Shown here piece after piece: positions 48,802 through 60,603 of a stretch of 64,000 nt of DNA. Each line of letters begins with the position of its first letter. Position 1 is the first letter of the stretch. The stretch is from Sipunculus nudus (taxonomy: Eukaryota > Annelida > Sipuncula > Golfingiida > Sipunculidae): assembly GCA_026874595.1 (NCBI GenBank), contig CM049310.1, positions 87,085,056-87,149,055 of the forward strand. The letters run 5' to 3'. The notes under the pieces are model-generated. The model was given only the letters and a program-made list of their open reading frames with translations, did not search any database and was not told the DNA's origin. Made by a program: the position numbers and the translations under genes.

Positions 48802-49816
48802 TGTAGCAGTATTTGTCACATCAGTGGCAGAATGGAAAATACTGGGGTCGTGGGGGCGCACACACACAGACGTCTGACCTCATCCAAGGCACAACACAGC
48901 GTGCTTTACAGTTTTTACTGTGCTGGAATGAGACAAGAAATATACAAAAACTGAACTCTCCAGTTCAACGGTTGTCTGCCAAGTCATATTTACAATTTAA
49001 AATGCACAGGATCAGACCTGCTGACTTACAAAATAATACATAATTACGAAATATGGCTCAGTTACAGAATGTACAGTATTTACAGCGACACCTCGCCATC
49101 ATAATACACTGCGCTGGCAAGTATATGAAAAATGTCAGTGATCAGGCTACCTTTCTGACCAAACTTAGCAAAATATTACTACAGCAAGATTACTACAGCA
49201 AATAATACGTCTATGATATCGTTATTACCAGGAAAAATAGAACTACGGAGTGATGCAAGATTACTACAACAAATAATACATCTACAACATCGTTATCATG
49301 ACTTTGAAAATAGAATAACGTTCTGGGTTGTGTTTACATTAACACAATATTTAAATCAGGAAATACACTGATAATTACATACCTGGAATGAGAGACAAGA
49401 AATATACAAAAACTGAACTCTCCAGTTCAACGGTTGTCTGCCAAGTGACGCTAGGCGGAAACTTGGCGGCAAAACCAGGTACATAATTAACATGTCAATG
49501 GACAATATTACGAAACAACGGAGCAAATTAAATCAATGTTGAACAAAAACGTGTAAGTACTGGATACGTTTCCGATATTGCATATAACGCTTATTATGGC
49601 AACTTTTATGTACGTATGCCTTGTTACTGCATGAAAAACATAAAATGACGGATATTAATTAACAGGTCAAAGGTGACAACCCAGGTGCTATGCTCCGAGA
49701 AGGATTACAAGTTGGCGCGCTACTCTCTGACCAATACAGACACAGGGTGCACACAATGTATGCATATCACATCAAATATGAAACAAACTAAACTAACGGC
49801 AGTGCACCCGGTCACA
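48802..49816 (-). repeat. 5' LTR
   Basis: 1015 bp, near-identical to 39075-40090, and followed by the target duplication CTTA at 49817-49820. Differences seen by eye include a two-base deletion in 'gagagac', one extra A near 49172, and about six point changes. Confidence 0.93.
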
Positions 49817-50202
49817 CTTATTTTAAAGGACACAATATGGTCAACTTTACTCATGCAAACAAATTACTTCAGTCTTGTATATAACACAAACAATTTATAT
49901 CACATTTATAATCCATTAAATGAAATTTATAAACATTAGTTCAATTACTCAGTATTTAAAGCAGGTACTTAATTGTTTGTGTGCATAAGTGTTATCATAT
50001 TTTGTATGCGGTAGTTCAGATGATGTTCTAAGTCGCGACAGGTCTCGCAAGCTGAGCTATGTGACAAATGAATAATTGTAATTGTTTCAGGTCTCCTATC
50101 TATAAATAATAGTCCCTGGAGTCATGGTTAGTGGTTATTTCCGGCATTTTCTTAAGGGTTATGTTTTCACATATGAAACATGAAACCGAAAGTTACAATT
50201 AC

Positions 50203-50331
50203 CTTCTAAAAAACACAAATAATTGGCCACGGTTTCCGTGCAAGATGTCGCCCTGAATCGCTTGGATTTAACAACAACAGTTCCGCAGGTTCCATTATTT
50301 TTCCTGTTGTACATCGTGGGGACTTCCTGGC
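50203..50331 (-). CDS. Two-lectin-domain membrane receptor, exon 3 (CTLD1, C-terminal part)
   Basis: The acceptor CTTTTGAAG ends at 50332, and the donor GTAATT begins at 50202. It has 129 nt in phase 1, residues about 94-136. It reads 'MYNRKNNGTCGTVVV' and 'SCTETVANYLCFLE', the last two-to-three-cysteine end of a lectin-like domain. WND is again absent. The exon is too short to appear as a long ORF; it was found by following the CTLD pattern. The AAG acceptor is somewhat weak. Confidence 0.7.
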
Positions 50332-51756
50332 CTTCAAAAGACGATTCATTTTACACATCATAATTCATTTATGGAACTCTAAAGAACGATATACATTCCA
50401 TTGATCACTGGTTACAACAGCAAAACATATGATATTTTTAACAGCTGGTTACTATCTAATACTTATAACAACATTTTGGTCCACAATTTGTCTTCAACGT
50501 TCGCTGAAACAGCGATATGTATGACCCTGTGCCATATACCTCAATTTAAAAGTTATTGTCCGTGAAGTGACTTCGCCGAAATGAGAATAAATCATTTTTT
50601 TTAATGAAAACATAATTTTGAGTAATTTTTTAGTGATTTCTAAACTGCGCAGAGGTTACCACCGAAAACAGTCGAACTGCATTCGGGAAAGATCGGAATG
50701 CCTATGTTGTCGATTCCGTGTTTATGAAAGAGGTCAAAACATAATGCTACCGAAAACAAGCGAAATATCTTCGAGGAAGATCGGAATTCACAGCACTTTT
50801 GATGACATTTAGTACCGCTGTCATTTTTACCTTGTCATTTCGTACCCCTAAAACTTTGTATCAGCAGATGTCACTCCGAAATCTTTTATAAATTAATCAA
50901 ATTATGTTTGATTTAGTATTTAACCATTCTTGTTTTATAATGTACGAAAGATCATTTATTTTAGTCTTATAAACATAAACAAATACATGATACTATGTTG
51001 GACCTAGGCGAATTTGCAAAATACCAGGCTGAACTGCACTGGTGGTAAGCTAGGTATGCACAGGTATGCCCATTTTCTTGCTTAAGAAATAGTTTACTTG
51101 ACTCAGTTTATACATATAATTCATCTTTTATATCTGTTTAATATCAGTCTATCGTTTTAAGTACAACAGTAATAAATACCTGCGTAACCCGTCAAAATTC
51201 TTCGAAATTTTATTGCTGTCGTTTCGGTTAGGATATGCAATTTGCTGGGCGCCCGACCATCAAATGGACAGGTTGGCGGGCCACAATGCGCGGATAATCA
51301 GTCAATAGGTAAGGAAAGTCTCGCTTGACAGGCCGCGAGACTTTGCGAGATTAGGTACATGGGTACTTCCGGTGTAGCTGTGGACGCTGTAACAATACGT
51401 TTTAATGGTCGCTTCAAATGATCACAGACGCAAATTGCTTGTTGTAATTGGGATCGAGCAATAAAATAATAATTGCAATTAAGTCAGGGAGATCCTCCTA
51501 AACTACTGGATCCTATGACGTTGGGATCATCTAAATCATTAAAAACCGCGATGGTTGTCATCATCTATCTTTATTACATATTATAGTATTTTTAAGGATT
51601 TTTATAGGGTGGACTTTTTAAATTTCAAGGCACAGATACATATAAATATATATAAATATGTATGTGTGTGCATCATATTCTTATCTTGAGGTTTACTATA
51701 TACATTGTATTTTAAAAAAAAACGCGTAAGTAAATATATGTTATATTCATTATAAG

Positions 51757-51789
<33 letters not shown>
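50332..51789. other. Intron 2, proximal part; no other gene seen
   Basis: No supported exon. A short duplicated block ('gaggttaccaccgaaaacagtcgaa...gaaagatcggaat' / 'taatgctaccgaaaacaagcgaaa...gaagatcggaat') lies at about 50653-50790. A CA then TA tract is at 51757-51790. Confidence 0.5.
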
Positions 51790-51792
<3 letters not shown>

Positions 51793-52211
51793 CAGAGCCA
51801 CAGGTCGCTGCCTTCATTTATCTAGCGGACGGGAACGCATTCCCTGTTAGTCTCAGACGATTGTGAGCCAGGGTGATTATTTCAGCCAGCGGTGTGCAGT
51901 GCACGTGTTACATCATCACTGCTTACTTCCTGACCCGCCCAGCTGAAATGTTATACATGCACCTGGCCGACTGAAACAATCCAGTGTCTAACCTTGATAG
52001 TAGCCAGTGGTTTTGTGTAGCCTGTGGTTCAGTTACAAGGACAGTCACAGCAGTGATGATGTAACACGTGCACAGCACACCGCTGGCTGAAACAATCGCC
52101 CCGCTTCACAACACTAAAGACAAGATACATGTACTTCAACCGGGTGCATCGTCAGAAGATGCATGCGTTCCCGTCCGCAAGATAAATGAAGGCAGGGGCC
52201 TGTGGCTCTGT
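51790..52211. mobile_element. Foldback element, ACAGAGCC-ended (copy 2)
   Basis: 422-bp near-palindrome. The ends ACAGAGCC / GGCTCTGT, the blocks 'cggacgggaacgcat' and 'atgcgttcccgtccg', and the inner blocks 'cagccagcggtgtgc' / 'gcacaccgctggctg' and 'gtgttacatcatcactgc' / 'gcagtgatgatgtaacac' mirror each other. It is related to the copy at 15995-16319. No coding capacity. Confidence 0.8.
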
Positions 52212-52630
52212 GTTTACAACAGAACCAAACTGGGTCTTATAAATATTGTGTATTTATTCTTAAACAAAAGGAAATATTATAAATTTGACGTTATATACTT
52301 CTATAATAATTAATGATAATATATATTTATATCAATGTGCATATGCTTATGATATATTCATTTCATTTTATGGTAATTACGACATAAATTCAATATTTTA
52401 TTATATACATATTATAGGTACATAAAAATATATAATATCTATAATCACATACTTCATGTATAGTTTATATATATATAATTTGTAAATACTATACATTTAA
52501 TATTTTAACATACATTTTATTTTAGTAGAATATAAGCAAAACATATAAAAAAAATATAAAAACATCATGCAAACACATCTGAACATAGGAAAAAAATTGT
52601 CTAGCCCTTATAATTTCTTTTTTCAACTAA
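52212..52630. other. AT-rich spacer; nothing seen
   Basis: Very AT-rich intron sequence with no feature. Confidence 0.5.
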
Positions 52631-54093
52631 TTGTATCCGCGGAGTTTTGCGGATACTATGTTTTCAGCTGCACGCCGCCGCCGCCGCCGCCGCGTAGGTT
52701 TCCGGAGAACTCCTCCGTAACCGCTGGGCGGAATTTTACGAAACCCGGGATTATGTTCGGGTCACATGTGAACTGCTGCGCCCCGATTTTGTTTTGACCT
52801 CTGACCTTTCCTCTGCGCTCTGCGTCCGTTTGTGCGTCTGTTTCCACACATAAACCCACATATCTCGGGAACCGTTTGACGGATCAGGAATTTTTTTTGC
52901 ACAAATGTAGCCCTTGGAGAGCTTTATAACATACACAAAAAATGGTGGCGCCACCTGCAACCATGTTTGCACAGTGTCCATCTGTTCCTCTGCCTTGGGT
53001 TAAAATCACTCATATCTCTGCAGTGACTTGACTAATTCACCTGAAATTTGGCATGCGTATACATCCTGGATAGCTTTTCTGATTTTGTGACAGGTGGCGC
53101 CACCTACTTTCACGTTTACGCTGCAGACATCCAAGCTCATATCTCGGGAACCGTTTGACCGATCAGGAAATTTTTTTGCACAAATGTAGCCCTTGGAGAG
53201 CTTTATAACATACACAATAAATGGTGGCGCCACCTGCAACCATGTTTGCACAGTGTCCATCTGTTCCTCTGCCTTGGGTTAAAATCACTCATATCTCTGC
53301 AGTGACTTGACTAATTCACCTGAAATTTGGCATGCGTATACATCCTGGATAGCTTTTCTGATTTTGTGACAGGTGGCGCCACCTACTTTCACGTTTACGC
53401 TGCAGACATCCAAGCTCATATCTCGGGAACCATTTGACCGATCAGGAAAAATTTTTTCCACAAATGTAGCCCTTGGAGAGCTTTATAACATACGCAAAAC
53501 TGGTGGCGCCACCTACAGCCATTTTTGCACAGCTCCTGTCTGTTTGTCTGCCATGGGATAAAATCACTCATATCTCGGCAGTGGTTTGACATATCTGGCT
53601 AAAATTTTGCAGGTTTATACATCCCCGACAGCTCTCTTGATTTTATGACAGGTGGAGCCACCTGCATTCTAGTTTATGCAGCAGACATCCAAGCTCATAT
53701 CTTGGGAACCGTTTGACCGATTAGGCCAAAGTTTTGCATGTGTATAGTTCTCACATAGCTCTTTATCATACGCAAAACTGGTGCCGTCACCTGCAACCAA
53801 TTTTGCTCAGCGTCCATCTGATTGTCTGCCACGGGCTAAAATCACTCATATACATGTTGTGGTTTGACTTATCTGCCTTAAATTTTGCATATGTATACAA
53901 CTGGGACGGCTTTCTGGATTTTGTGGTAGGGGGGGGGGGGCAACCTTCATACACAATTTGGCTGCAGACATCCATGCTAATATGCAACACTTCACTCTAT
54001 TTCCCCTTGCCACTTAATCCATGCCTCACTTCACCCGTTCCACTCTGATTTAGGCGGATACACGTAGTCGCTTGTCGACTACCCGTATTCTAG
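52631..54093 (+). mobile_element. Non-autonomous Helentron-like element with central ~280-bp tandem repeats
   Basis: The 5' end carries GTATCCGC (52633-52640), and its inverse GCGGATAC recurs near the 3' end (54052-54059), as the subterminal inverted repeats of Helentrons do. The 3' end has a hairpin (gtagtcg-ctt-gtcgactac region, 54064-54081) followed by CTAG at 54090-54093, the CTRR terminus of Helitron-type elements. Between them are about four units with a period of 279-280 bp ('catatctcgggaaccgtttg' at 52859, 53138, 53417, 53697), each itself an old dimer of two halves of about 140 bp. This resembles the bivalve 'pearl'-type elements. No Rep/helicase frame. Confidence 0.65.
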
Positions 54094-54941
54094 TTTAATT
54101 TAAATTTTTCCAAGATCATGGTTTCCTTAATTTCTAAGATAAGGATAAAAACATTAAATTTTTATTGCATAGGATTTATATATCGATTTACTCGAAATCT
54201 TTATTAATTGTATTATTAATTTAATTTTAGTAGAATTAGGCCTTGCAGAAATTTAAAGTATATAAAATAATGAAGAAAATATATGATTTGTACTTAACAT
54301 ATGTATGATTATGTATATATAATTATTTTATAATCCGGTATCATAAATAGCCTTTCTATACATCATTTATTATCATTATTATTATTTTACTCGTTTGATT
54401 TTCTGGTATTACAAACTATGGATAAATACTATTTGTAATGATCAAGCTCATGGTAAATACATGTACTTCTACTTCAGGTCAACGTACATGTAACTGTTTA
54501 TGTCACGTCATTTAGCACAATCCAAGTATCAAAGTGGGCGTGGTTCGTGTGAGACTAGAATATCGTCTCATGAGCCATAAATAAGGAAACGTTTTCATAC
54601 ATTGTATCTGAAAGTTAAAAGTTGTCTCTTTTATTTATGTGGCAGCAGGTTAAGCATATAGAATCGCCGTGTTCTGTGAAAAGCTGGCCATACTACGTGA
54701 AGCAGGGTTTGCATGACGTATGTTGTCGACAGGTTGTACGCGGAAGTAGTTCCCAAACCGCCTTTTTTTCCTCCATCCAATAGAGATATAACGAGACTTA
54801 CTTTCCCTATAGACCAAGGGACCAGACTGGGTTTTAAAAGAAGTGATACTTTTGTGCTCATAGCAAAATAAAATATTTTACTGGGTATATCAGCTAGTAA
54901 CAAAATAAAACTAAAAAAAGGCAAAATGTAAATGGTCATAC
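54094..54941. other. Intron 2, distal part; no other gene seen
   Basis: AT-rich intron sequence; no repeat or exon supported. Confidence 0.5.
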
Positions 54942-55163
54942 CTGACAGTCCGTTGATTGTGGCAGTCCAGCTGTTATATTGTACTCTGTGTATCGATGTC
55001 CATGCTGAATTTATGCTGTGCTTCTTCATCTCAGCACGCAGAGTCTGACCATCCCGAATGTCTAGCTGTCCAGGTAGAGCCATGCCGTAACTTTGGCACA
55101 CAGCAGTTGCGTTATCTTTTGTCAGATTGCCAACAAATCTGGAACTGTTTTCCTCACGGCATT
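54942..55163 (-). CDS. Two-lectin-domain membrane receptor, exon 2 (CTLD1, N-terminal part)
   Basis: The acceptor ATATTTTTAG ends at 55164, and the donor CAG|GTATGA follows 54942. It has 222 nt in phase 1, residues about 20-93. It begins with 'CREENSSRFVGNLTKDNA', then 'VCQSYGMALPG' and 'SAWTSIHRVQYNSW', a recognisable invertebrate C-type-lectin-like pattern (first Cys, LT.ENA..C...GM.LP core, W-containing strand). Potential N-glycosylation sites NSS, NLT and NAT are present. The membrane-distal domain of the receptor. Confidence 0.8.
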
Positions 55164-55299
55164 CTAAAAATATTGGATCTTTTTTATTTTAATTTTTCAT
55201 TCGCTCTATCAGCCTGCAGAATTCGGTCCAAATACTTTTAAAGGCATCGATTAGAAATACATTTACTTGTAGATTATGTTGATAGTCACAATTTGATGT

Positions 55300-56893
55300 C
55301 AGAAGTACAAGCAGGGTACAGAAAAGGGTACTGTACTGTCGATTATATTTTTTATTTTACAAGCCAAGGTAAAAAAATCCAAACAAACACGCAGATTTTA
55401 TTGTTTGTATGTCGATTTTTAATAAAGCTTTCGATTTTAGTGCAGCATAATAAATTATGAAATGTATTGATAAACCATGCTATTTATGGAAATATTTTAA
55501 GGGTTCTACAGTTTTTATATACAAATATGAAGTCATGTGTATTGTCAGAAAGCGGGCTTACAGAGTACTTTCAGTGTTCAGTAGGAATGAGACAAGGCTG
55601 TATGGTCAGTCCTTTACATTTTCTCTACTTATCAATGAATATGTACATATATACATATAATTAGATAATTCTGACTGTAAAGGTGTATATACTAATGAGA
55701 ACCTTCCAAATAAAAATACTTTAATGTTTGCTGATGATGTTGTGAATTTTGGAGATACTGTTTGCAGATAACAAAAGCAGATAGAGCACCTATAGCATTT
55801 TGGTGTTTAATATGGTATGAAAGTGAACTTGGGAAAAACAAAAGTCATGGTGTTCAGAAGAGGTGGCTCACTACGAAAGAATGAAAACTAGTGTTTTTCA
55901 AGGCAAAAAGTTAGAAGTGGTTAATAATTACAAAAATGTTGGTATTTTCCTCAAAAAAAAATTGTCATGGACAAAAACACATCAGCAACAAATAGTGCAA
56001 GCCTTATGTGCAAAGCATTATGTGTTATAAAAGCTTTCTATAGGAAATGTACTAATTAAAATGTTAAACAACTTTTTATCTTTTTGATAGCATGGTGATG
56101 CCTATATTATTATATGGCTGTGAATTGTGGGGTTATTCAAAATACATGATTATTGAAGTAGTACAGTATAAATTTTGTAAGTATATCCTTAAAGTAAGTG
56201 CAAGTACACCTAATGCAGCTGCCTTAGGAGAATGTGGTAGAGTACCACTATCAGATAAATACTCTTTGAAATGCCTGAAACACTTGATAAGATTATTACA
56301 TATGGATACAAACAGATTCCCAAAAAATATATATTCATGTTTACTTAATTTAAATATTAATTAAAAAAAATAACTGGGTCAGTGCTGTAAGATCATTATT
56401 ATTTCAAGCAGGTTATGGCTATGTATGGATGGCTCAACATGTGGGAGATGAGAAATGAGTTTAACTGTTATTAGACAAAGACTTGCAGATATGGCAGTTC
56501 AAGATTGGCAAAATGACATAAACTCCTGTTATAAATTGTAATCGTATGGTGTTTTTAAATCTATGTTAATATTAGAAACATATCTTGTCTGTGTTCCAAA
56601 TAAAAAGCCACATATGTGCATTAGCTTAACTTAAATGCTCTAATCACGAATTAGCAATAGAAACAGGCAGGCATCGAAATTTAAACATAAATAAAAGAAT
56701 ATGTATGTACTGCTTAAATCATGAATACAACATAATACAGGATGAGATCCATTTCATATTAGAATGTCCAATGTATGCAGAACTAAGGGAAAAAATCTGG
56801 GAGCTGAAAAGTATGAAACCAATGAATTTAATTTTAAAGAAATATAAGCAATCTTTGTTTATCAGTCATTCAATATTCGACAGAATTTTTTAG
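55300..56893 (+). pseudogene. LINE reverse-transcriptase relic (non-LTR)
   Basis: Broken frames read in order as a non-LTR RT: 'VQAGYRKGYCTVDYIF', 'VQHNKL', 'LINHAIYGNILRVLQFLY', 'SVGMRQGCMVSPL', the catalytic FADD box at 55727-55738, then 'PILLYGCELWGYSK', 'FCKYILKVSASTPNAAALGE', and a C-terminal 'IHFILECPMYAELREK'. At least four frame changes or stops interrupt it. The endonuclease part is missing. It sits in intron 1 of the receptor gene, in opposite orientation. Confidence 0.85.
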
Positions 56894-56910
56894 TTGAATA
56901 ATACACTTTT

Positions 56911-58499
56911 ACGGAGCACGGGAGACGAAATGCTGAAAATATTAATTAATTCGTGCGCACGAATAACAAATCCGTGCGCATGAATTACTAATTCGTGGCC
57001 CCGAATTACTAGGTGTGAAAAATATAATTCAAAGATGGAAAAAATATTTATTAATTCGTGCGCACGAATTACTAATCCGTGCGCACGATTTAGTGACCAA
57101 TGAGAACAGCTATCTTATGTTGCTGGCTCAATGCTCATTGGCTACTTATTCGTGCGCACGAGTTATTAACAAATGAGAAGCAAGCACACATCGACTCACT
57201 CTAGGCACAGACTGGCAGTTTCAGCGGGCACACACGGTTGTCAAAATGGAGCCCAGTGCCTTCCGACAGTTCCGTGACTTCCTACCTTGGAAAATTCGGA
57301 ACTCTGTATATTGAAAATAGAAAGGGTTTTAAGCGATACTTAAAGAAAATAAATATAAAACTAACAGATGCAGTTGCCGTGCATGGTGGAAAATTTTTAA
57401 GGCTTTCCATGGTAAAAAAAAACAACAACCTACATTATCATCGTTGGGGCATAATGGGAACATTATTATAGAAAAAGCAGATCAGGCTAAAATTTTTAAC
57501 AGTTATTTTGCTTCACAAAGTAACTACAGTTACAGTTCTCAATCGCAATTTGACGATGATGCTTAATTGCAAATTACACATAAACTGGGTGAAATGAACT
57601 TCACAGAAACTGAGGTATCTCATGTAATATTTGGGATTCGCTTTCCCGACAGGAACACATAAACATGATATGTTTGAAAGCCAATTAGCGTTTGGAAATT
57701 TTGAAAGAAATAATAAATTACATTTTCTATGAAAGTTTAAGATCGTATGTACAAATCATTAATACGTTTAGTACTGGAGTGTGGTGTTTTAACATTTAAC
57801 AATTGTTCTGTCAGACAGTCATACCAACTGGAGAGTATATAACGGAAAGAATGTTTAACATGAACTGGAGGGCTCTCGACTTCCAGCACTGGAGCTATGG
57901 TAAAAGAGCTATTATGATCAAGTATAAAAATAAGAAGAGAGCTGGCTATACAATCCACATTTTATGAAATGATTAACGGACTAGCTTCAGATTATCTGGT
58001 ACTATATTAACTCAAACTCTGTCTCATGCTCAGCCCTATACGGTCCGCGCAAATTGCATTTGCTAAAGATACAGAGGTTCACACGGAAAGACTCTCGCTT
58101 TTCTTTCCTTCCAATTTTCTTTTCTTTTCTTTCAATAGCCTGCAAACTTTGGAACAATTTCCTATTATTCAGTCCACTTCAATAGATTCCTTTAAGGAAA
58201 AAGTTCGTGACTATTTAAACCCTGCCTCTCGAGAAATATACAGTTATTATTGCGATAGTCATCGTAAACATGAAATTATCCATACTTGGCTACGACAAGG
58301 TGCCAGTTACTTAAATCAATACCTATTTTCATTGGAAAGACTGATGGTTTTAATATAAATGATATGCTCGATATGGACTGAGACATTTATTTTTATTGTA
58401 TTTCGCCTACAAGTAATAATATATGTATAAGTATCAGTGTATGTGGAATGTCAATCTGTATTAATGTATATTATGTATGTATGTATCTATCTATCTATC

Positions 58500-58530
<31 letters not shown>

Positions 58531-58820
58531 CTTATTGTGTGTGAATATATGTGCACTTTTCCAATCTGATCATTTATATATACATATATACATTCATGTT
58601 AAATTTTCACTTTTTTTTTTAATCTATATGCAGGAGCGCAGTTGCATTAGCCTTATTGGCTACTTTGTTATCCTATTGAAATAATATTTTTTCACCTTTG
58701 AAATATATTTTTCACACCTAGTAATTCGTGGCCACGAATTAGTAAATCGTGCGCACGGATTAGTAATTCGTGCGCACGAATTAATAAATATTTTTCACCA
58801 TGTCGTCTCCCGGGCTCCGT
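56911..58820. mobile_element. TIR element of ~1.9 kb with subterminal GTGCGCAC repeats
   Basis: The termini are ACGGAGCACGGGAGACGA and, inverted, TCGTCTCCCGGGCTCCGT. Just inside, both ends carry about four copies of the palindromic motif 'attcgtgcgcacgaat' with variants, and 'attactaggtgtgaaaaata' in mirrored orientation. The inverted zones extend about 180 bp on the left and 120 bp on the right. No transposase is recognised. The interior instead holds a LINE relic. No clear target duplication. Confidence 0.7.
57290..58360 (+). pseudogene. Second LINE relic, inside the TIR element, RT core deleted
   Basis: Frames in several registers read like the spacer before a LINE RT ('WWKIFKAFHGK', 'EKADQAKIFNSYFASQS', 'MNFTETEVSHVIFGI') and then, after about 57720, like the region after it ('MYKSLIRLVLECG', 'NNCSVRQSYQLESI', 'FYEMINGLASDYL', and at 58026-58358 'SIDSFKEKVRDYLNP'). 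The catalytic RT core between them is gone. It is a different family from the relic at 55300-56893. Confidence 0.7.
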
Positions 58821-60545
58821 AGTCCCGGGCTTTGAACAGATGGCAGAATTAATATTATGTGTGTACAATATTTTTATCTTACATATTTTGTTTTGCTTAA
58901 GATGCTATATATTGACTAGTAAATGCACCATTGTCATTAAGGATCATGTATAATTGTACTATTTAAATTGAATAAAAACACAAGAAGACGACTACCTTTA
59001 GTATATATAAAATGTCTTCTGTTCTGAGCTGTACGACACTTTATTTCAGCTGAGTGTTTGTCTGTTGTTTTTTTTCATTATATATTTAGTTATTAATTCT
59101 TTATTTTTCTTATTCTTTTTTTTTCTTCGCTTCAAATGATATGAATTATCCTTATCATTATTGTTGTTGGTGTTGATGTTACTATCATTATTATTATTAT
59201 TATTATTATTAATTACAATTTCAGTTTTGTACACATCTGTATATTTAAGTTTGGTAAAGATGAGTTAAAGGTACAGTAATATAGACATTTAAAGCAAAGT
59301 TAACAACATATTAAACCAGGTATTCAATTTATTTTTTTTTCAGGTCAGTTATAAAATGCATATTGATACATTGTACAGAATAAAAGGATTGCATTTTCTT
59401 TTGAAATTTAATTTTTTTTTCAAAATTAATTGTAAATTATGATTATACATTTAATAACTTATATTATAGTACCATCTAAGCAATACTGATACATGTTGTT
59501 ATATTTATTTTTTGTATTGACTTTAAGTTCACATATATTGGGAACTATGGGCCTGTGGCCTTCATTTACGGAATAAAGCAATTGTTTGTTTGTTAACAAT
59601 TACTTGTAAAAAATTAATTTACAATTAGTTTTGTGTTTTTAGAAAGTAATCGTTTAAAACTACAAGTACTTCTTAAAGAAATCGAAATCACTTTTACTAT
59701 TACTTTTGTGCTTTAAGGCCGTTTACATAATGACAAGACTGCAACTGGGCTAGGGATTCGAGTGAGCTCTTAACATTTTTAAAATTCTCAACAATAAACA
59801 AAGGAATTCAATTAAATAATGAATTAAGTTTTAATTAAATTCATTTTACTGGAAATCTCTCGGAAACTGCCTATATATATACTTTAATTACCATTTTGAA
59901 TCATTAGATCCGGAATATTACAAAGATCCTGGTCTCCTTTTGACCTGTGGTTCATAAGCACTGGAAATTTATTGATAAAGGCCAAGAAAAAGGTGTGACA
60001 GTTCACTCTATCCACCAGAATAAAGGCGGTCCCAAATAGGTGACACCTGTGCTCAATCAAGGCAGTGTAACGTTATACCCCGAAACTGACACTTAGAATT
60101 TCTTATAATATACTGTTGAACGAAAATGGTCTCGATTGCTCTATCACAAAAAGTATAGAATCCTGCAGAGAAAACATGGTAAACAAGGGGAAACCATAAA
60201 CGAGCGGGGGTGGGGGAAAGTAACATGAAGTCTATACATTCGGATATTGAAAAATGAACATTTTATTTAAAATGTATATGTGACTTTGAAATAAGTGAAT
60301 AACATCAATAGGAAATAGTTTGATAGTCAGGTATGTTACAATAAATTATAAAAATTGATTGAATAATTCATAAAACAATTATAAAAAAAGCAATTGAAAA
60401 GTAATTGTTCCAACAACTGCGTTTCAAACGCAATCGATTTAAATTACAATCACTTGAAAAAGTAATAGTTATTGCAATTACTTCAAATACAATTACTTTT
60501 GGACCCAACTCAATAATCAGTATTAATCATTAATTTTCCACTTAC
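58821..60545. other. Intron 1, distal part; no other gene seen
   Basis: AT-rich, with an ATT trinucleotide tract (about 59180-59212) and poly-T runs. No exon supported. Confidence 0.5.
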
Positions 60546-60603
60546 CAGCGAGATTTCCAAAAATATGCAGTATGCACAACATCACAATTTTCCCGTTACC
60601 CAT
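60546..60603 (-). CDS. Two-lectin-domain membrane receptor, exon 1 (signal peptide)
   Basis: ATG 60603-60601 opens 19 codons plus one base, then donor GTAAGT at 60545. The peptide MGNGKIVMLCILHIFGNLA has a basic residue, a hydrophobic core and a small-residue end, a standard signal peptide. The single leftover base joins the two leading bases of exon 2 to give Glu20. The exon is the counterpart of 1923-1866. Seven exons (60603-60546, 55163-54942, 50331-50203, 38212-37967, 37832-37698, 36926-36825, 36513-36212) give 397 aa. Assignment of this exon to the downstream ones rests on phase, strand and order. Confidence 0.65.

Larger units (their letters stand above)
39075..49816 (-). mobile_element. 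Full-length Ty3/Gypsy-type LTR retrotransposon, recent but disabled
   Basis: A 10.7-kb element on the minus strand: 5' LTR (49816-48802), tRNA-Lys primer site, a long leader of about 2.3 kb, gag, slippery heptamer, pol (protease, RT, RNase H, integrase), polypurine tract, 3' LTR (40090-39075). This domain order with integrase last defines the Ty3/Gypsy group (Metaviridae). No env frame is present. By eye the LTRs differ at about six substitutions and two short indels in about 1015 bp, so insertion is recent. Two breaks prevent a complete polyprotein: a one-base frame change in gag near 45625 and an in-frame TGA in pol at 41402-41400. It lies in intron 3 of the lectin receptor gene, same strand as that gene. 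Confidence 0.95.
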
